From Pseudomonas moraviensis (GTDB taxonomy: Bacteria; Pseudomonadota; Gammaproteobacteria; Pseudomonadales; Pseudomonadaceae), in the NCBI RefSeq assembly GCF_900105805.1, contig NZ_LT629788.1, positions 3,038,001-3,102,000 on the forward strand: DNA of 64,000 nucleotides, read 5' to 3'. The translations under genes and the position numbers were made by a program. Positions 26,409 to 35,240 of the stretch are shown here, piece after piece (the first letter of the stretch is position 1; every line of letters begins with the position of its first letter). The notes below the pieces were generated by a model. The model ran no database searches, was not told the DNA's origin, and saw nothing but the letters and a program-made list of their open reading frames with translations.

Positions 26409-26424
26409 ATAACTCTAGAGTTAT
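26409..26424. promoter_or_regulatory. Perfect 16-bp palindrome, candidate HicB operator
   Basis: ATAACTCTAGAGTTAT lies 62 bases before the hicB start and 138 before the divergent antitoxin gene. Ribbon-helix-helix antitoxins usually bind such sites in their own promoter. Confidence 0.55.
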
Positions 26425-26562
26425 CTTTACTCAAGCACAGAATGGGACGGGGTGATGGTTGGTTGTTTTGCAAAGTATTCCTGACGCCAGTTTCGTTTAT
26501 TGCGATTTTCGTTTAATTCGAATAACGTTCGCGCATCGTTTCTAGAATGTTGGAACAGTCTT

Positions 26563-27030
26563 ATGCCCACTCCAATTCCTTCCACTACAAATTTGCCAGT
26601 TGAACGCGAAGTCAAAGCCGCGATTGAAGGCCAGCGCACCCTCACCGCTTTCCTCGCCACAGGTTTCGATACCCAGCGAATCCAGATTTTTGATGAGCAG
26701 AATGAAGCCCACAGCGTCGAGCTGCCAACGTCGGCATTGCGCTTGCTGAGCGATATCCTCGCAGCGCTGGCGGAGGGCAACGCTGTGAAGGTCGTGCCGA
26801 TCCATGCCGAGCTGACCACTCAAGAAGCTGCCGATCTGCTCAACGTCTCACGTCCGCACATGATCAAACTGCTGGAGAGCGGTGAGATTTCCTACCACAA
26901 AACAGGCAAGCACCGACGTGTGCGTTTTGCCGATCTGATGGAATATAAAACCCGGCGAGACACCGCCAGCGAGCAGGCAATGACGCTTCTCGCGGAGCAG
27001 GCACAGGCGCTAAGGACAGGATACGAGTGA
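26563..27030 (+). CDS. Excisionase-type HTH antitoxin of a PIN toxin pair
   Basis: This 155-residue protein has a C-terminal MerR/excisionase-like HTH (about residues 87-135: TTQEAADLLNVSRPHMIKLLESGEISYHKTGKHRRVRFADLMEY). Its N-terminal region (about 25-80) probably dimerises or binds the toxin. The stop overlaps the start of the PIN-domain gene (GTGA), the usual arrangement in this toxin-antitoxin type. I chose the ATG at 26563 (MPTPIPSTTN) rather than the upstream start because the conserved-looking part begins later. It probably represses its own operon. Confidence 0.82.
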   Translation: MPTPIPSTTNLPVEREVKAAIEGQRTLTAFLATGFDTQRIQIFDEQNEAHSVELPTSALRLLSDILAALAEGNAVKVVPIHAELTTQEAADLLNVSRPHMIKLLESGEISYHKTGKHRRVRFADLMEYKTRRDTASEQAMTLLAEQAQALRTGYE

Positions 27031-27602
27031 GGCATTCCTCTTTCACTGCTGTATACGATGCATGCGTCTTATATCCGGCCCCTTTGAGAGACTTCCTTAT
27101 GTGGCTCGCGTTGTCTGGGCTGTATCGAGCTCGCTGGACTCAGGAAATACACCACGAATGGAAGCGTAACTTATTGAAGAACAGGTCCGACCTGACCCTC
27201 GAACAACTCGATCGCACATCGCAATTGATGGACCTGGCCATTCCAGATGCGTGTATCGATGGCTATGAAGACTTGGTGTCAGGCCTGACGCTGCCTGATG
27301 AGAACGACCGCCATGTTCTGGCGGCCGCTATCCGATGCGGTGCCGATGTAATAGTGACGTTCAACCTGAAAGATTTCCCCTCCTGTCACCTCGCGCCATA
27401 TGGCATCGAAGCTCAACACCCGGATGAGTTTGTGGAAAACCTTTTTCATCTTGATTCGGCTGCCGTCGTCGCTGCGGCTCAAAGCCAGCGACGGCAATTG
27501 AAAACGCCCACTGTGGAGGTGGACAAATATCTTGGCTTTCTCCAGCGGCAAGGCTTGGTCGAATCGGTAAAGGCGTTAGGTAACTATCGAGCGATTCTCT
27601 GA
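27027..27602 (+). CDS. PIN-domain ribonuclease toxin
   Basis: This 191-residue PIN_3/VapC-like protein is a presumed metal-dependent RNase. Acidic catalytic residues are visible: Asp in VYDACVLYPAPLRDFL near residue 11, Glu in TQEIHHEWKRN, and the paired acids in LPDENDRHVLAAAIRCGADVIVT (about residues 90-110). It uses a GTG start overlapping the antitoxin stop. The C-terminal 60 residues form a helical extension beyond the minimal PIN fold. Toxicity and target RNA are inferred from family only. Confidence 0.84.
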   Translation: MRHSSFTAVYDACVLYPAPLRDFLMWLALSGLYRARWTQEIHHEWKRNLLKNRSDLTLEQLDRTSQLMDLAIPDACIDGYEDLVSGLTLPDENDRHVLAAAIRCGADVIVTFNLKDFPSCHLAPYGIEAQHPDEFVENLFHLDSAAVVAAAQSQRRQLKTPTVEVDKYLGFLQRQGLVESVKALGNYRAIL

Positions 27603-27617
27603 GAATCAGACGCAAAA

Positions 27618-27643
27618 AAACGGCGATCCCAAGATCGCCGTTT
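27618..27643. terminator. Bidirectional terminator between PIN toxin and lipoprotein/ccm operon
   Basis: An 11-bp stem AAACGGCGATC/GATCGCCGTTT has a 4-base loop and A/T runs on either side, between convergent genes. Confidence 0.88.
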
Positions 27644-27646
27644 CTC

Positions 27647-28051
27647 TTACTGCCCGAACTGCTTGCCCAACCCCGGCGGTACGCCGTGGATGTTGGTGTC
27701 TTCCCACGGGCCGTTGGGGCTGACCGAGCGGCTCCAGCCGTTGTTCCAGCGGTAGTAGGTGCGCTGGCGGTAGAAGGTGTTGGTCTGGTCGTCGAGGACG
27801 TAGACGCCGAGTTTCTGGTCCCAGTGGCTGTTGCCGCCCGGTGGCGGGGCGAAGCTGGCGGAGGTGCGTGGCACCGGCTTGGCGGGTTTGGCCGGGATGG
27901 TTTTGCCGGGGGTCGGCGAGGTCGACGGGGTCGGGCTCGGTTGCGACGGCGGAATCGGCGGCAGGCTGGTGGTCGGTTCCGGGCGTTGTACCGCACATGC
28001 ACTCAAGCCCAGGGCCAGTGTGAGGACTGTGATGCGGGCGATGGTGTGCAT
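27647..28051 (-). CDS. Proline-rich putative lipoprotein
   Basis: This 134-residue protein has a lipoprotein signal (LGLSAC, Cys19). A proline/serine/threonine-rich linker (about 25-65) follows, then a conserved C-terminal segment with aromatic residues (HWDQKLGVYVLDDQTNTFYRQRTYYRWNNGW). It lies 25 bases after the ccmI stop on the same strand and before the shared terminator, so it can be cotranscribed with the ccm operon. Function unknown. Confidence 0.8.
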   Translation of the reverse strand: MHTIARITVLTLALGLSACAVQRPEPTTSLPPIPPSQPSPTPSTSPTPGKTIPAKPAKPVPRTSASFAPPPGGNSHWDQKLGVYVLDDQTNTFYRQRTYYRWNNGWSRSVSPNGPWEDTNIHGVPPGLGKQFGQ

Positions 28052-28076
28052 GGCGGTGCTTTCCTGTTGGGTCCGG

Positions 28077-29276
28077 TTACTGGTCCGGGCTGTCGATGGT
28101 CAGTTTTTGTGGCGCAGTGGTGCTGCTGGCCAAGGGGCCGCTGCGACCGATCCATTCCCCGGCAGTCGGTTGACCGGCCCGAGAGATGCGCGCAACCAGT
28201 TGGACTTCAGGGAAGTTGGACAGTTTCAACTGCGGCATCATTGCATCGGCGTCGCCCAGTTCGACGGTCACTGGCAGGTCGGCGACGGTCAGGCGTTTGG
28301 CCGCCAGCGGCGCCGGTGGGCCAGAAGTGGCGCGGGCGAAGATGAACACGCTGTCGCCCGGTTGCACCTTGCCTTTGAGTTCGCTCGCGAGATCAACGCT
28401 GACTTTCAGCAACGCAGCTTTCGGCGCCGGTGCCTCGGCAACCTGACCACCGCTGGCCTTCAGGCGTTCGGCGGCACGCTCGATGCCGCCTTGCAGCGCA
28501 GCGCGCGAGTTGTCTTCCGGCGGCAGTTGCGCGAGCAGGCGATTCCAGTAGTCGATTGCTTCTTGATACCGCTCGCCTTCGAACGCGGCGATACCGAGCA
28601 GGCCGAGGCTGGTGACTTCTTTCGGGTCGGCCTTCAGCGCTTCGTCGGTCAGTGCCTGAATCTTCTCTGACCATTTCTTACCGTCGGCGAAATACTGCGC
28701 CTGCGCCCACTGGCCAAGCAGTTCCGGCTGGCGACCGGCGAGGTTGGCGGCGCGCTCGAACATCTTCGCCGCATCCGCCGGGCGGTCTTGAGCCATGTAG
28801 GTACGGCCGAGGAAATACAGACCTTCGGCGGAATCCGGTTGTGCGGCGACCGCACGCTCCAGACGCTGGGTCATCTCTTCCATCGACTGTGGTGCCTGGG
28901 CGAATTCGCGGGTCAGTTCGACTTTGTCGGCGGCGCCGAAATGCAGGTACAGACCAAGGCCCAGCACCGGCACCAACACGGCGGCCAGCAGCGGCAACGG
29001 CTTGCCAAGGCGCGAGACACGCGGTGCGGTGACGCCTTCGGTGTCGGCGAGCAATTCACGTGCAGCTTCCGCGCGGCCACTGTCCAGTTGCGCGGCATCG
29101 AGCACGCCTTCGGCCTGCTGCGCTTGCAGTTCGGCAACCCGCTCCTGATACAGCGCGACGTTCAGCGCGGTGCGATCTTCTTCACGCTGAGCGCGGCGTT
29201 CGCGCAGCACCGGGATCAGCAGAAAACTCAGGGCGACCAGAAGCAACAGCCCTGCGGCGAGCCAGAAATCAATCAT
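28077..29276 (-). CDS. ccmI: Cytochrome c maturation protein CcmI
   Basis: This 399-residue protein has an N-terminal membrane helix (about 3-22), a leucine-zipper cytoplasmic loop, a second helix (about 95-115) and a periplasmic TPR domain (SAEGLYFLGRTYMAQDRPADAAKMF and repeats) with a C-terminal beta domain. CcmI holds apocytochrome c C-termini for heme ligation together with CcmF and CcmH. Its ATG overlaps the ccmH stop (ATGA). Confidence 0.94.
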   Translation of the reverse strand: MIDFWLAAGLLLLVALSFLLIPVLRERRAQREEDRTALNVALYQERVAELQAQQAEGVLDAAQLDSGRAEAARELLADTEGVTAPRVSRLGKPLPLLAAVLVPVLGLGLYLHFGAADKVELTREFAQAPQSMEEMTQRLERAVAAQPDSAEGLYFLGRTYMAQDRPADAAKMFERAANLAGRQPELLGQWAQAQYFADGKKWSEKIQALTDEALKADPKEVTSLGLLGIAAFEGERYQEAIDYWNRLLAQLPPEDNSRAALQGGIERAAERLKASGGQVAEAPAPKAALLKVSVDLASELKGKVQPGDSVFIFARATSGPPAPLAAKRLTVADLPVTVELGDADAMMPQLKLSNFPEVQLVARISRAGQPTAGEWIGRSGPLASSTTAPQKLTIDSPDQ

Positions 29277-29743
29277 TCTTGGTTTTTATCCAACAGTTGG
29301 TCGAGGCGCTGACGTTCTTCGGCAGACAGCGATGACGGGGTTTCGGCACGTTGCCCGCGACGCCTGCGCACGATCAGCACGATCACTACGAAACCGCCGA
29401 GCAGCAGACCGGCCGGGCCGAACCACAACAGCACGGTCTTCGCATTGAGCGCCGGTTTGTAGCGGACGAAATCACCATAGCGATCGACCATGAAGTCGAT
29501 GATCTGCTGATTATCCTTGCCCTCGCCGAGCATGCGGAAAATCTCTTTGCGCAGGTCGGCGGCGATCGGCGCGTTGGAGTCGGCGATATCCTGGTTCTGG
29601 CACTTGGGGCAGCGCAGTTCCTTGGTCAGTTCGCGGAAACGCTCGCGGTCGCCCTCGTTGGCGAACTCGTAGGTGTCGATGGCCGCTTGGGCGACACCGG
29701 CCAGGCTCAAGCCCAACAGCACTGCTGCGAGAAAACGCTTCAT
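29273..29743 (-). CDS. ccmH: Cytochrome c maturation protein CcmH
   Basis: This 156-residue protein has a signal peptide (1-20), the redox motif LRCPKCQNQ with the CxxC that reduces apocytochrome cysteines, and a C-terminal transmembrane helix (about 103-125). It acts at the periplasmic face with CcmF and CcmI. This is the short pseudomonad form, with the TPR part encoded separately as CcmI. Confidence 0.95.
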   Translation of the reverse strand: MKRFLAAVLLGLSLAGVAQAAIDTYEFANEGDRERFRELTKELRCPKCQNQDIADSNAPIAADLRKEIFRMLGEGKDNQQIIDFMVDRYGDFVRYKPALNAKTVLLWFGPAGLLLGGFVVIVLIVRRRRGQRAETPSSLSAEERQRLDQLLDKNQE

Positions 29744-30276
29744 GGCGTGGCCTCATCGACCAGCGCCTGATACTTGGCCGCGAGTTTCTCGCGCCAGACC
29801 TGCTCGTCGATCACCCCGACGAACTTGTCGCGGATGACGCCTTTGGCATCGATGAAGAAGGTTTCCGGCGCGCCGTAGACACCGAGGTTGAGGCCCAGCG
29901 AGCCTTCGTCATCACGAATATCCAGCGCGTACGGATTGTGGAACTCGGCCAGCCATTTCAAGGCATCGGCGTTGGTGTCCTTGTAGTTGATGCCGTAGAT
30001 CACCACGCCGCGCTCGGCGAGTTTGTTCAGCACCGGATGCTCGACCCGGCAGGAAATGCACCAGGTGCCCCAGACATTGACCAGCGCCGGTTTGCCGAGG
30101 ATGTCGGCCTTCGTCAGTGTCTTGTCACCCTGCACGCTCGGCAGGGAAAACTCCGGGAACGGCTTGTTGATCATCGCCGACGGCAACTCCGCCGGATCGA
30201 GATACAGGCCACGATAAAGAAACACCGCCACCAGCAGAAAAATCGCCAGCGGCAATAACATCAACCAACGCCTCAT
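29740..30276 (-). CDS. ccmG: Thiol:disulfide interchange protein CcmG (DsbE)
   Basis: This 178-residue membrane-anchored thioredoxin-fold protein has the active site WGTWCISCRVEHP (WCxxC). It passes electrons from the DsbD/CcdA system to CcmH or apocytochrome c in the periplasm. N-terminal anchor about residues 4-23. Overlaps both neighbours by four bases. Confidence 0.95.
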   Translation of the reverse strand: MRRWLMLLPLAIFLLVAVFLYRGLYLDPAELPSAMINKPFPEFSLPSVQGDKTLTKADILGKPALVNVWGTWCISCRVEHPVLNKLAERGVVIYGINYKDTNADALKWLAEFHNPYALDIRDDEGSLGLNLGVYGAPETFFIDAKGVIRDKFVGVIDEQVWREKLAAKYQALVDEATP

Positions 30277-32261
30277 GCCGCCGCTCCCGTCATGCCCAGC
30301 GCTTCGCGCACTTTGCTTTTCACCTTGACCCGATAACGCCGATCCAGCGCCGCCAGCAAACCACCCAATCCGGTGAGCAAGCCGCCGAACCAGATCCAGC
30401 GCACGAACGGTTTGACGTGTACGCGCACGGCCCAGGCGCCGTTATCCAGCGGCTCGCCGAGGGCGACGTAGAGATCGCGGGTGAAACCGGCATCGATGCC
30501 AGCTTCGGTCATCACCGAATTCTGCACCGTGTACAGACGTTTTTCCGGATGCAGCACGCTGATTTCCTGGCCGTCGCGAATGACGCGGATGGTGCCTTTG
30601 TCCGAGGTAAAGTTCGGCCCCTCGAAATGTTTGGCGCCTTCGAAGACGAACTGATAGCCGGCCAGGTCCATCGCCTCGCCCGGCGCCAGGCGCAGGTCAC
30701 GCTCGGCACTGTTCTGGCTCGACAACACCACACCCAGCGCGCACACAGCGATGCCGAGGTGGGCGATCTGCATGCCCCAATAGCTGCGGGTCAGCGTCGG
30801 CAAGCCTTTGATCAGGCCTTTGTGGCGGGTCTTGTCGAGCAGATCGCGCACGCCGGCAAGCAGCACCCACGCGGCCAGCAGGAACGTCGCGATCACCGCC
30901 CAGTTGAAGTCGCCATAGGCCACGCCGGCCACCACGGCCAGTGCGACGCTGCCGAGCAGCACCGGGGTGAGCATGCTCGCCAGCCATTTCACCGGCGTGT
31001 CCTTCCAGCGCACGATCACACCGACCGCCATGACCAGCATCAGCAACGCCATCAACGGAATGAACAGCGCATTGAAATACGGTGGGCCGACCGACAGCTT
31101 GGCACCGCTGATGGCATCGAGAATCAGCGGATACAAGGTGCCGAGGAGGATCATCGACGCCGCGACGACCAACACCAGATTGTTGCCCAGCAGCAAGGTT
31201 TCACGTGACCACAGATTGAAGCCGACCTGACTTTTCACCACTGGCGCGCGCAGGGCGAAAAGGGTCAGCGAACCGCCCACCACGAACAGCAGGAAAATCA
31301 GAATGAACACGCCGCGCTCTGGGTCCGAGGCAAACGCGTGCACCGAGGTCAGCACGCCCGAGCGGACGAGGAAGGTGCCGAGCAGGCTCAACGAGAACGC
31401 GGCAATCGCCAGCAACACCGTCCAGCTCTTGAACACGCCGCGTTTTTCGGTGACCGCCAGCGAGTGGATCAACGCAGTGCCGACCAGCCATGGCATGAAC
31501 GAGGCGTTTTCCACCGGGTCCCAGAACCACCAGCCGCCCCAGCCGAGTTCGTAATACGCCCACCACGAACCGAGGGTGATGCCGATGCCGAGGAACGCCC
31601 AGGCGACGATGGTCCATGGCCGCGACCAACGCGCCCAAGCCGCGTCGAGACGACCGCCGAGCAGCGCGGCGATGGCGAATGCGAAGGCCACGGAGAAACC
31701 GACATAACCCATGTACAACATCGGCGGATGCACGATCAAACCGATGTCCTGCAGCAACGGATTGAGGTCGCGGCCATCGGCGGGAATCTGCGGCAGGATC
31801 CGCGAGAACGGGTTCGAGGTAAGAATCAGGAACAGCAGGAAACCGGTGCTGATCATGCCCATCACCGCCAGCACGCGAGCGAGCATGACTTGCGGCAACT
31901 GCCGGGAAAACACCGACACGGCGAACGTCCAGCCGCCGAGGATCAGTGCCCACAGCAGCAGCGAGCCTTCGTGGGCGCCCCACACCGCGCTGAATTTGTA
32001 GTACCACGGCAGCGCGCTGTTGGAGTTCATCGCCACATAGCCGACGGAGAAATCGTCGGTCATGAACGCGTAGGTCAGGCAGCCAAAGGCAAACAGCAGA
32101 AAGGCAAACTGACCCCACGCTGCCGGTTGCGCCAGGCTCATCCACAAACGGTCGCCGCGCCAAGCGCCGAGCATCGGCACCACCGCTTGGACCAGCGCAA
32201 AACACAGGGCGAGAATCATCGCCAGATGGCCCAGCTCAGGAATAAACAGTGCGGCTGCCAT
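30273..32261 (-). CDS. ccmF: Heme lyase subunit CcmF
   Basis: This 662-residue, about 15-helix inner-membrane protein bears the tryptophan-rich heme-binding signature GWGGWWFWDPVENASFMPW. It forms the heme lyase that ligates heme from holo-CcmE to apocytochrome c. Conserved histidines are present in the region LIVHPPMLYMGYVGF. Length matches E. coli CcmF (647). Start ATG at 32261 three bases after the ccmE stop. Confidence 0.96.
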   Translation of the reverse strand: MAAALFIPELGHLAMILALCFALVQAVVPMLGAWRGDRLWMSLAQPAAWGQFAFLLFAFGCLTYAFMTDDFSVGYVAMNSNSALPWYYKFSAVWGAHEGSLLLWALILGGWTFAVSVFSRQLPQVMLARVLAVMGMISTGFLLFLILTSNPFSRILPQIPADGRDLNPLLQDIGLIVHPPMLYMGYVGFSVAFAFAIAALLGGRLDAAWARWSRPWTIVAWAFLGIGITLGSWWAYYELGWGGWWFWDPVENASFMPWLVGTALIHSLAVTEKRGVFKSWTVLLAIAAFSLSLLGTFLVRSGVLTSVHAFASDPERGVFILIFLLFVVGGSLTLFALRAPVVKSQVGFNLWSRETLLLGNNLVLVVAASMILLGTLYPLILDAISGAKLSVGPPYFNALFIPLMALLMLVMAVGVIVRWKDTPVKWLASMLTPVLLGSVALAVVAGVAYGDFNWAVIATFLLAAWVLLAGVRDLLDKTRHKGLIKGLPTLTRSYWGMQIAHLGIAVCALGVVLSSQNSAERDLRLAPGEAMDLAGYQFVFEGAKHFEGPNFTSDKGTIRVIRDGQEISVLHPEKRLYTVQNSVMTEAGIDAGFTRDLYVALGEPLDNGAWAVRVHVKPFVRWIWFGGLLTGLGGLLAALDRRYRVKVKSKVREALGMTGAAA

Positions 32262-32264
32262 CGA

Positions 32265-32720
32265 TCAACCCTCCTTCACAGGCGTTGGCGCGGATTGACC
32301 GCTATCCTTTAGCGCTTTGGTCACTTCCGGCGGCATGTACTTCTCATCGTGCTTGGCCAGCACTTCATCGGCCACCACCACGCCGTCGGCGTTGAGCTTG
32401 CCGAGGGCGACGATACCCTGCCCTTCGCGGAACAGATCCGGGAGGATGCCGCGATAAGCGATGGTCACGGACTTGTTGAAATCGGTGACGACGAACTTGA
32501 CGTTCAGCGAATCCTTGGATCGTTGCAGCGAACCGGCCTCGACCATGCCGCCGGCGCGGATGCGCGTGTCCTGCGGCGCTTCACCGTTGGCGATCTGCGT
32601 CGGCGTGTAAAACAGATTGATGTTTTCCTGCAGCGCGCTCAGGGCCAGGCCGACAGCGGCGCCGACCCCGACCAGGATGGCCAGAATGATGATCAGACGT
32701 TTTTTGCGCAGCGCATTCAC
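32265..32720 (-). CDS. ccmE: Heme chaperone CcmE
   Basis: This 151-residue protein has an N-terminal membrane anchor (about 8-28) and a periplasmic OB-fold domain. The covalent heme histidine is in LAKHDEKYMPPEV. It receives heme from CcmC and hands it to CcmF. Overlaps ccmD by four bases. Confidence 0.96.
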   Translation of the reverse strand: MNALRKKRLIIILAILVGVGAAVGLALSALQENINLFYTPTQIANGEAPQDTRIRAGGMVEAGSLQRSKDSLNVKFVVTDFNKSVTIAYRGILPDLFREGQGIVALGKLNADGVVVADEVLAKHDEKYMPPEVTKALKDSGQSAPTPVKEG

Positions 32721-32893
32721 TGGCCGTTCTCCCGGCGCAGACGACGCGCCTCTTGTTGCAGATAACGCTTGCGCGCCGCAATCGGCGCCACCACGTTGAG
32801 GGCCAGCACCGCCAGACAGATGCCGTAGGCCGACCAGACATACAGGCCGTGATGGCCCATGGCGAGGAAGTCGCCGAATGAAGCAAAACTCAT
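32717..32893 (-). CDS. ccmD: Heme exporter subunit CcmD
   Basis: This 58-residue single-helix protein (helix about 15-37) has a positively charged cytoplasmic end (ARKRYLQQEARRLRREN). CcmD stabilises the CcmABCD complex and the release of holo-CcmE. I chose the ATG at 32893 (MSFASFGDFLAMG), the usual family start, which overlaps the ccmC stop by four bases. Confidence 0.92.
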   Translation of the reverse strand: MSFASFGDFLAMGHHGLYVWSAYGICLAVLALNVVAPIAARKRYLQQEARRLRRENGQ

Positions 32894-33645
32894 CGTGCCG
32901 CCTCCAGACTCTGCTGCACTTCGGTTTTCACCCAACTGGCGCGGGCTTCGCGCTTGAGCACTTCAAGGCGCATGCGCAGCAACAGCACAGCGCCGAAGAA
33001 GCAGTAGAAGCCCAGCACCGTCAGCAGCAGCGGCAGCCACATTTCCGCCGGCATCGCCGGCTTTTCCGTGAGGGTAAACGTCGCGCCCTGGTGCAGGGTG
33101 TTCCACCACTCCACCGAGTATTTGATGATCGGAATGTTGATCACCCCAACGATCGCCAGCACCGCGCAGGCCTTGGCGGCGCTGTCGCGGTTGCTGATGG
33201 CATTGCCCAGCGCGATCACGCCGAAATACAGAAACAGCAGAATCAACATCGAGGTCAGGCGCGCGTCCCAGACCCACCACGAGCCCCAGGTCGGCTTGCC
33301 CCAGATCGCCCCGGTGACCAGCGCCACGGCAGTCATCCAAGCACCGATCGGTGCAGCACATTGCAGAGCGACGTCGGCCAGTTTCATCTTCCACACCAGC
33401 CCGACCACGCCGCACACCGCGAGCATCACGTAGATCGACTGGGCGAGCATCGCGGCAGGCACGTGAATGTAGATGATGCGGAAGCTGTTGCCTTGCTGAT
33501 AATCCGGCGGCGCGAACGCCAGCCCCCAGACCACACCAACGCCAATCAGCAGCAACGCTGCGATGCTCAAACACGGCAGGAACTTGCCGCTGATGCCGTA
33601 GAACCACTTGGGCGAGCCGAGCTTGTGAAACCAGGTCCAGTTCAT
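32890..33645 (-). CDS. ccmC: Heme-handling protein CcmC
   Basis: This 251-residue, six-helix membrane protein has the tryptophan-rich motif WGSWWVWDARLTS and flanking histidines. It loads heme onto CcmE. I chose the ATG at 33645 (MNWTWFHKLGSP), typical for pseudomonads, although in-frame starts upstream are possible. Part of the continuous ccmABCDEFGHI unit. Confidence 0.94.
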   Translation of the reverse strand: MNWTWFHKLGSPKWFYGISGKFLPCLSIAALLLIGVGVVWGLAFAPPDYQQGNSFRIIYIHVPAAMLAQSIYVMLAVCGVVGLVWKMKLADVALQCAAPIGAWMTAVALVTGAIWGKPTWGSWWVWDARLTSMLILLFLYFGVIALGNAISNRDSAAKACAVLAIVGVINIPIIKYSVEWWNTLHQGATFTLTEKPAMPAEMWLPLLLTVLGFYCFFGAVLLLRMRLEVLKREARASWVKTEVQQSLEAAR

Positions 33646-33742
33646 ACTGTTTCCATCACGGTTGCCGCTCATCATCGCGAGCTGGCAGAGGGTCATGCCT
33701 TTCTTCTGGAAGAAGTGGTCAATTTTTGACCAGGCCTCATTA

Positions 33743-34411
33743 TTATTCGCCGACGCTGATCTTCAGGCCAGCGGCTATTGCAAAGGGTGTCAGGGTGATC
33801 GCCAGCGCTGTGAGGCTGGCCATCCACAACAGGTATCCGGTCGCCGGCATGCCTTGCAGCGCGGCCTGCAACGCGCCGCTGCCAAGGATCAACACCGGGA
33901 TGTACAACGGCAGAATCAGCAGCGCCAGCAACAGACCGCCGCGCTTGAGGCCGACCGTCAGCGCCGCGCCGACTGCGCCGAGCAGGCTCAGCACCGGCGT
34001 GCCCAGCAGCAACGACAGCAGCAGCACCGGCAGACAGGCGGCCGGCAAACCGAGCATCAACGCCAGCAATGGCGACAGCAGGACCAGTGCCAGACCGGAG
34101 AACAGCCAGTGTGCCAGTACCTTGGCCAGGACCAATAGCGGCAGCGGGTGCGACGAAAGGACCCACTGCTCCAGCGAACCATCTTCGAAATCACTGCGAA
34201 ACAATCCGTCCAGCGACAGAAGGACAGACAACAACGCCGCCACCCAGACTAACCCCGGGGACAGGTTTTGCAAGACTTGAGTTTCCGGGCCGACGGCCAG
34301 CGGGAACAGTGCAATGACGATGGCGAAGAAAATCAGCGGGTTGGCCAGCTCCGCCGGGCGGCGGAACAGCAGGCGCGATTCGCGGGCAAGCAGCAGGCCG
34401 AAGACACTCAT
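33743..34411 (-). CDS. ccmB: Heme exporter permease CcmB
   Basis: This 222-residue, six-helix permease partner of CcmA has the family segments FGLLLARESRLLFRRPAELANPL at the N-terminus and DFEDGSLEQWVLSSHPLPLL. The CcmAB ATPase powers release of holo-CcmE from CcmC. The start at 34411 overlaps the ccmA stop by four bases. Confidence 0.94.
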   Translation of the reverse strand: MSVFGLLLARESRLLFRRPAELANPLIFFAIVIALFPLAVGPETQVLQNLSPGLVWVAALLSVLLSLDGLFRSDFEDGSLEQWVLSSHPLPLLVLAKVLAHWLFSGLALVLLSPLLALMLGLPAACLPVLLLSLLLGTPVLSLLGAVGAALTVGLKRGGLLLALLILPLYIPVLILGSGALQAALQGMPATGYLLWMASLTALAITLTPFAIAAGLKISVGE

Positions 34412-35043
34412 ACCGCCCATTTCCCCAGATCGATGTCGCGATAACCGGCCGGCATGCGGCTCAGCGTATGGTGCGTGGTCAGGACCACGAGACCGCCGCG
34501 CTCGCAATGCCCGGCCAGATGTTCTTCCAGTTGCGCGACGCCCTGCTTGTCCAGCGCCGTGAAAGGTTCGTCGAGAATCCACAACGGCGGGCTGTCCAGA
34601 TACAACCGCGCCAGCGCTACGCGGCGCTGTTGACCGGCGGAAAGACTGTGGCAGGGAACGTCTTCGAAACCGCGCAATCCTACCGCTGCCAGTGCCTGCC
34701 AGATCGCCTCGCGCTCGGCGGGATGATGCAGGGCGCAGAGCCACGACAGGTTTTCTTCGGGAGTGAGCAGATCCTTGATCCCGGCGGCGTGACCGATCCA
34801 CAACAGATTGCGCGCCAGTTCGCTGCGTTGCTCGGCCAGCGGTTGCCCGTTGAGCAGCACCTGGCCATCGGTGGGTTGCATCAAACCGGCGAGCAGACGT
34901 AAAAGACTGGTCTTGCCGCTGCCGTTGGGACCGCTGATCTGCACCATGTCACCGCTGACCAGGCGCAATTCGAGGTGTTCGAACAGCAGCCGCAGATCGC
35001 GTTCACACGCCAGGGCAACGGTTTGCAGGACAGGACTGGTCAA
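34408..35043 (-). CDS. ccmA: Heme exporter ATP-binding protein CcmA
   Basis: This 211-residue ABC ATPase has Walker A GPNGSGKTSLL, signature LSAGQQRRVALARL, and Walker B LWILDEPFTALD. It is the first gene of the ccm operon. The 197 bases upstream should contain the operon promoter and the promoter of the divergent fliK-like gene. Confidence 0.95.
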   Translation of the reverse strand: MTSPVLQTVALACERDLRLLFEHLELRLVSGDMVQISGPNGSGKTSLLRLLAGLMQPTDGQVLLNGQPLAEQRSELARNLLWIGHAAGIKDLLTPEENLSWLCALHHPAEREAIWQALAAVGLRGFEDVPCHSLSAGQQRRVALARLYLDSPPLWILDEPFTALDKQGVAQLEEHLAGHCERGGLVVLTTHHTLSRMPAGYRDIDLGKWAV

Positions 35044-35240
35044 GGGATCACGGGCCTTATACGGTTCAAGTCGGCTCTGGCGCGGCCGTTAAAGAGAAGC
35101 AGCATAGATGCTTTGATCGCTCGATCTGGCGAGCTGGATCAAACAATTGCTAGGTTTTTTGAACGAAGCGCACGACGCGCGGCATTATACATGCCGTGCC
35201 TTACTCTCAAGAGTGCAATTTCCTCAGGTTGTGTCCGCGT

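Noticed and set aside
26348..26562. Search for a HicA toxin next to hicB.
   Set aside because: No frame of about 60 codons with the HicA pattern is present in either direction.
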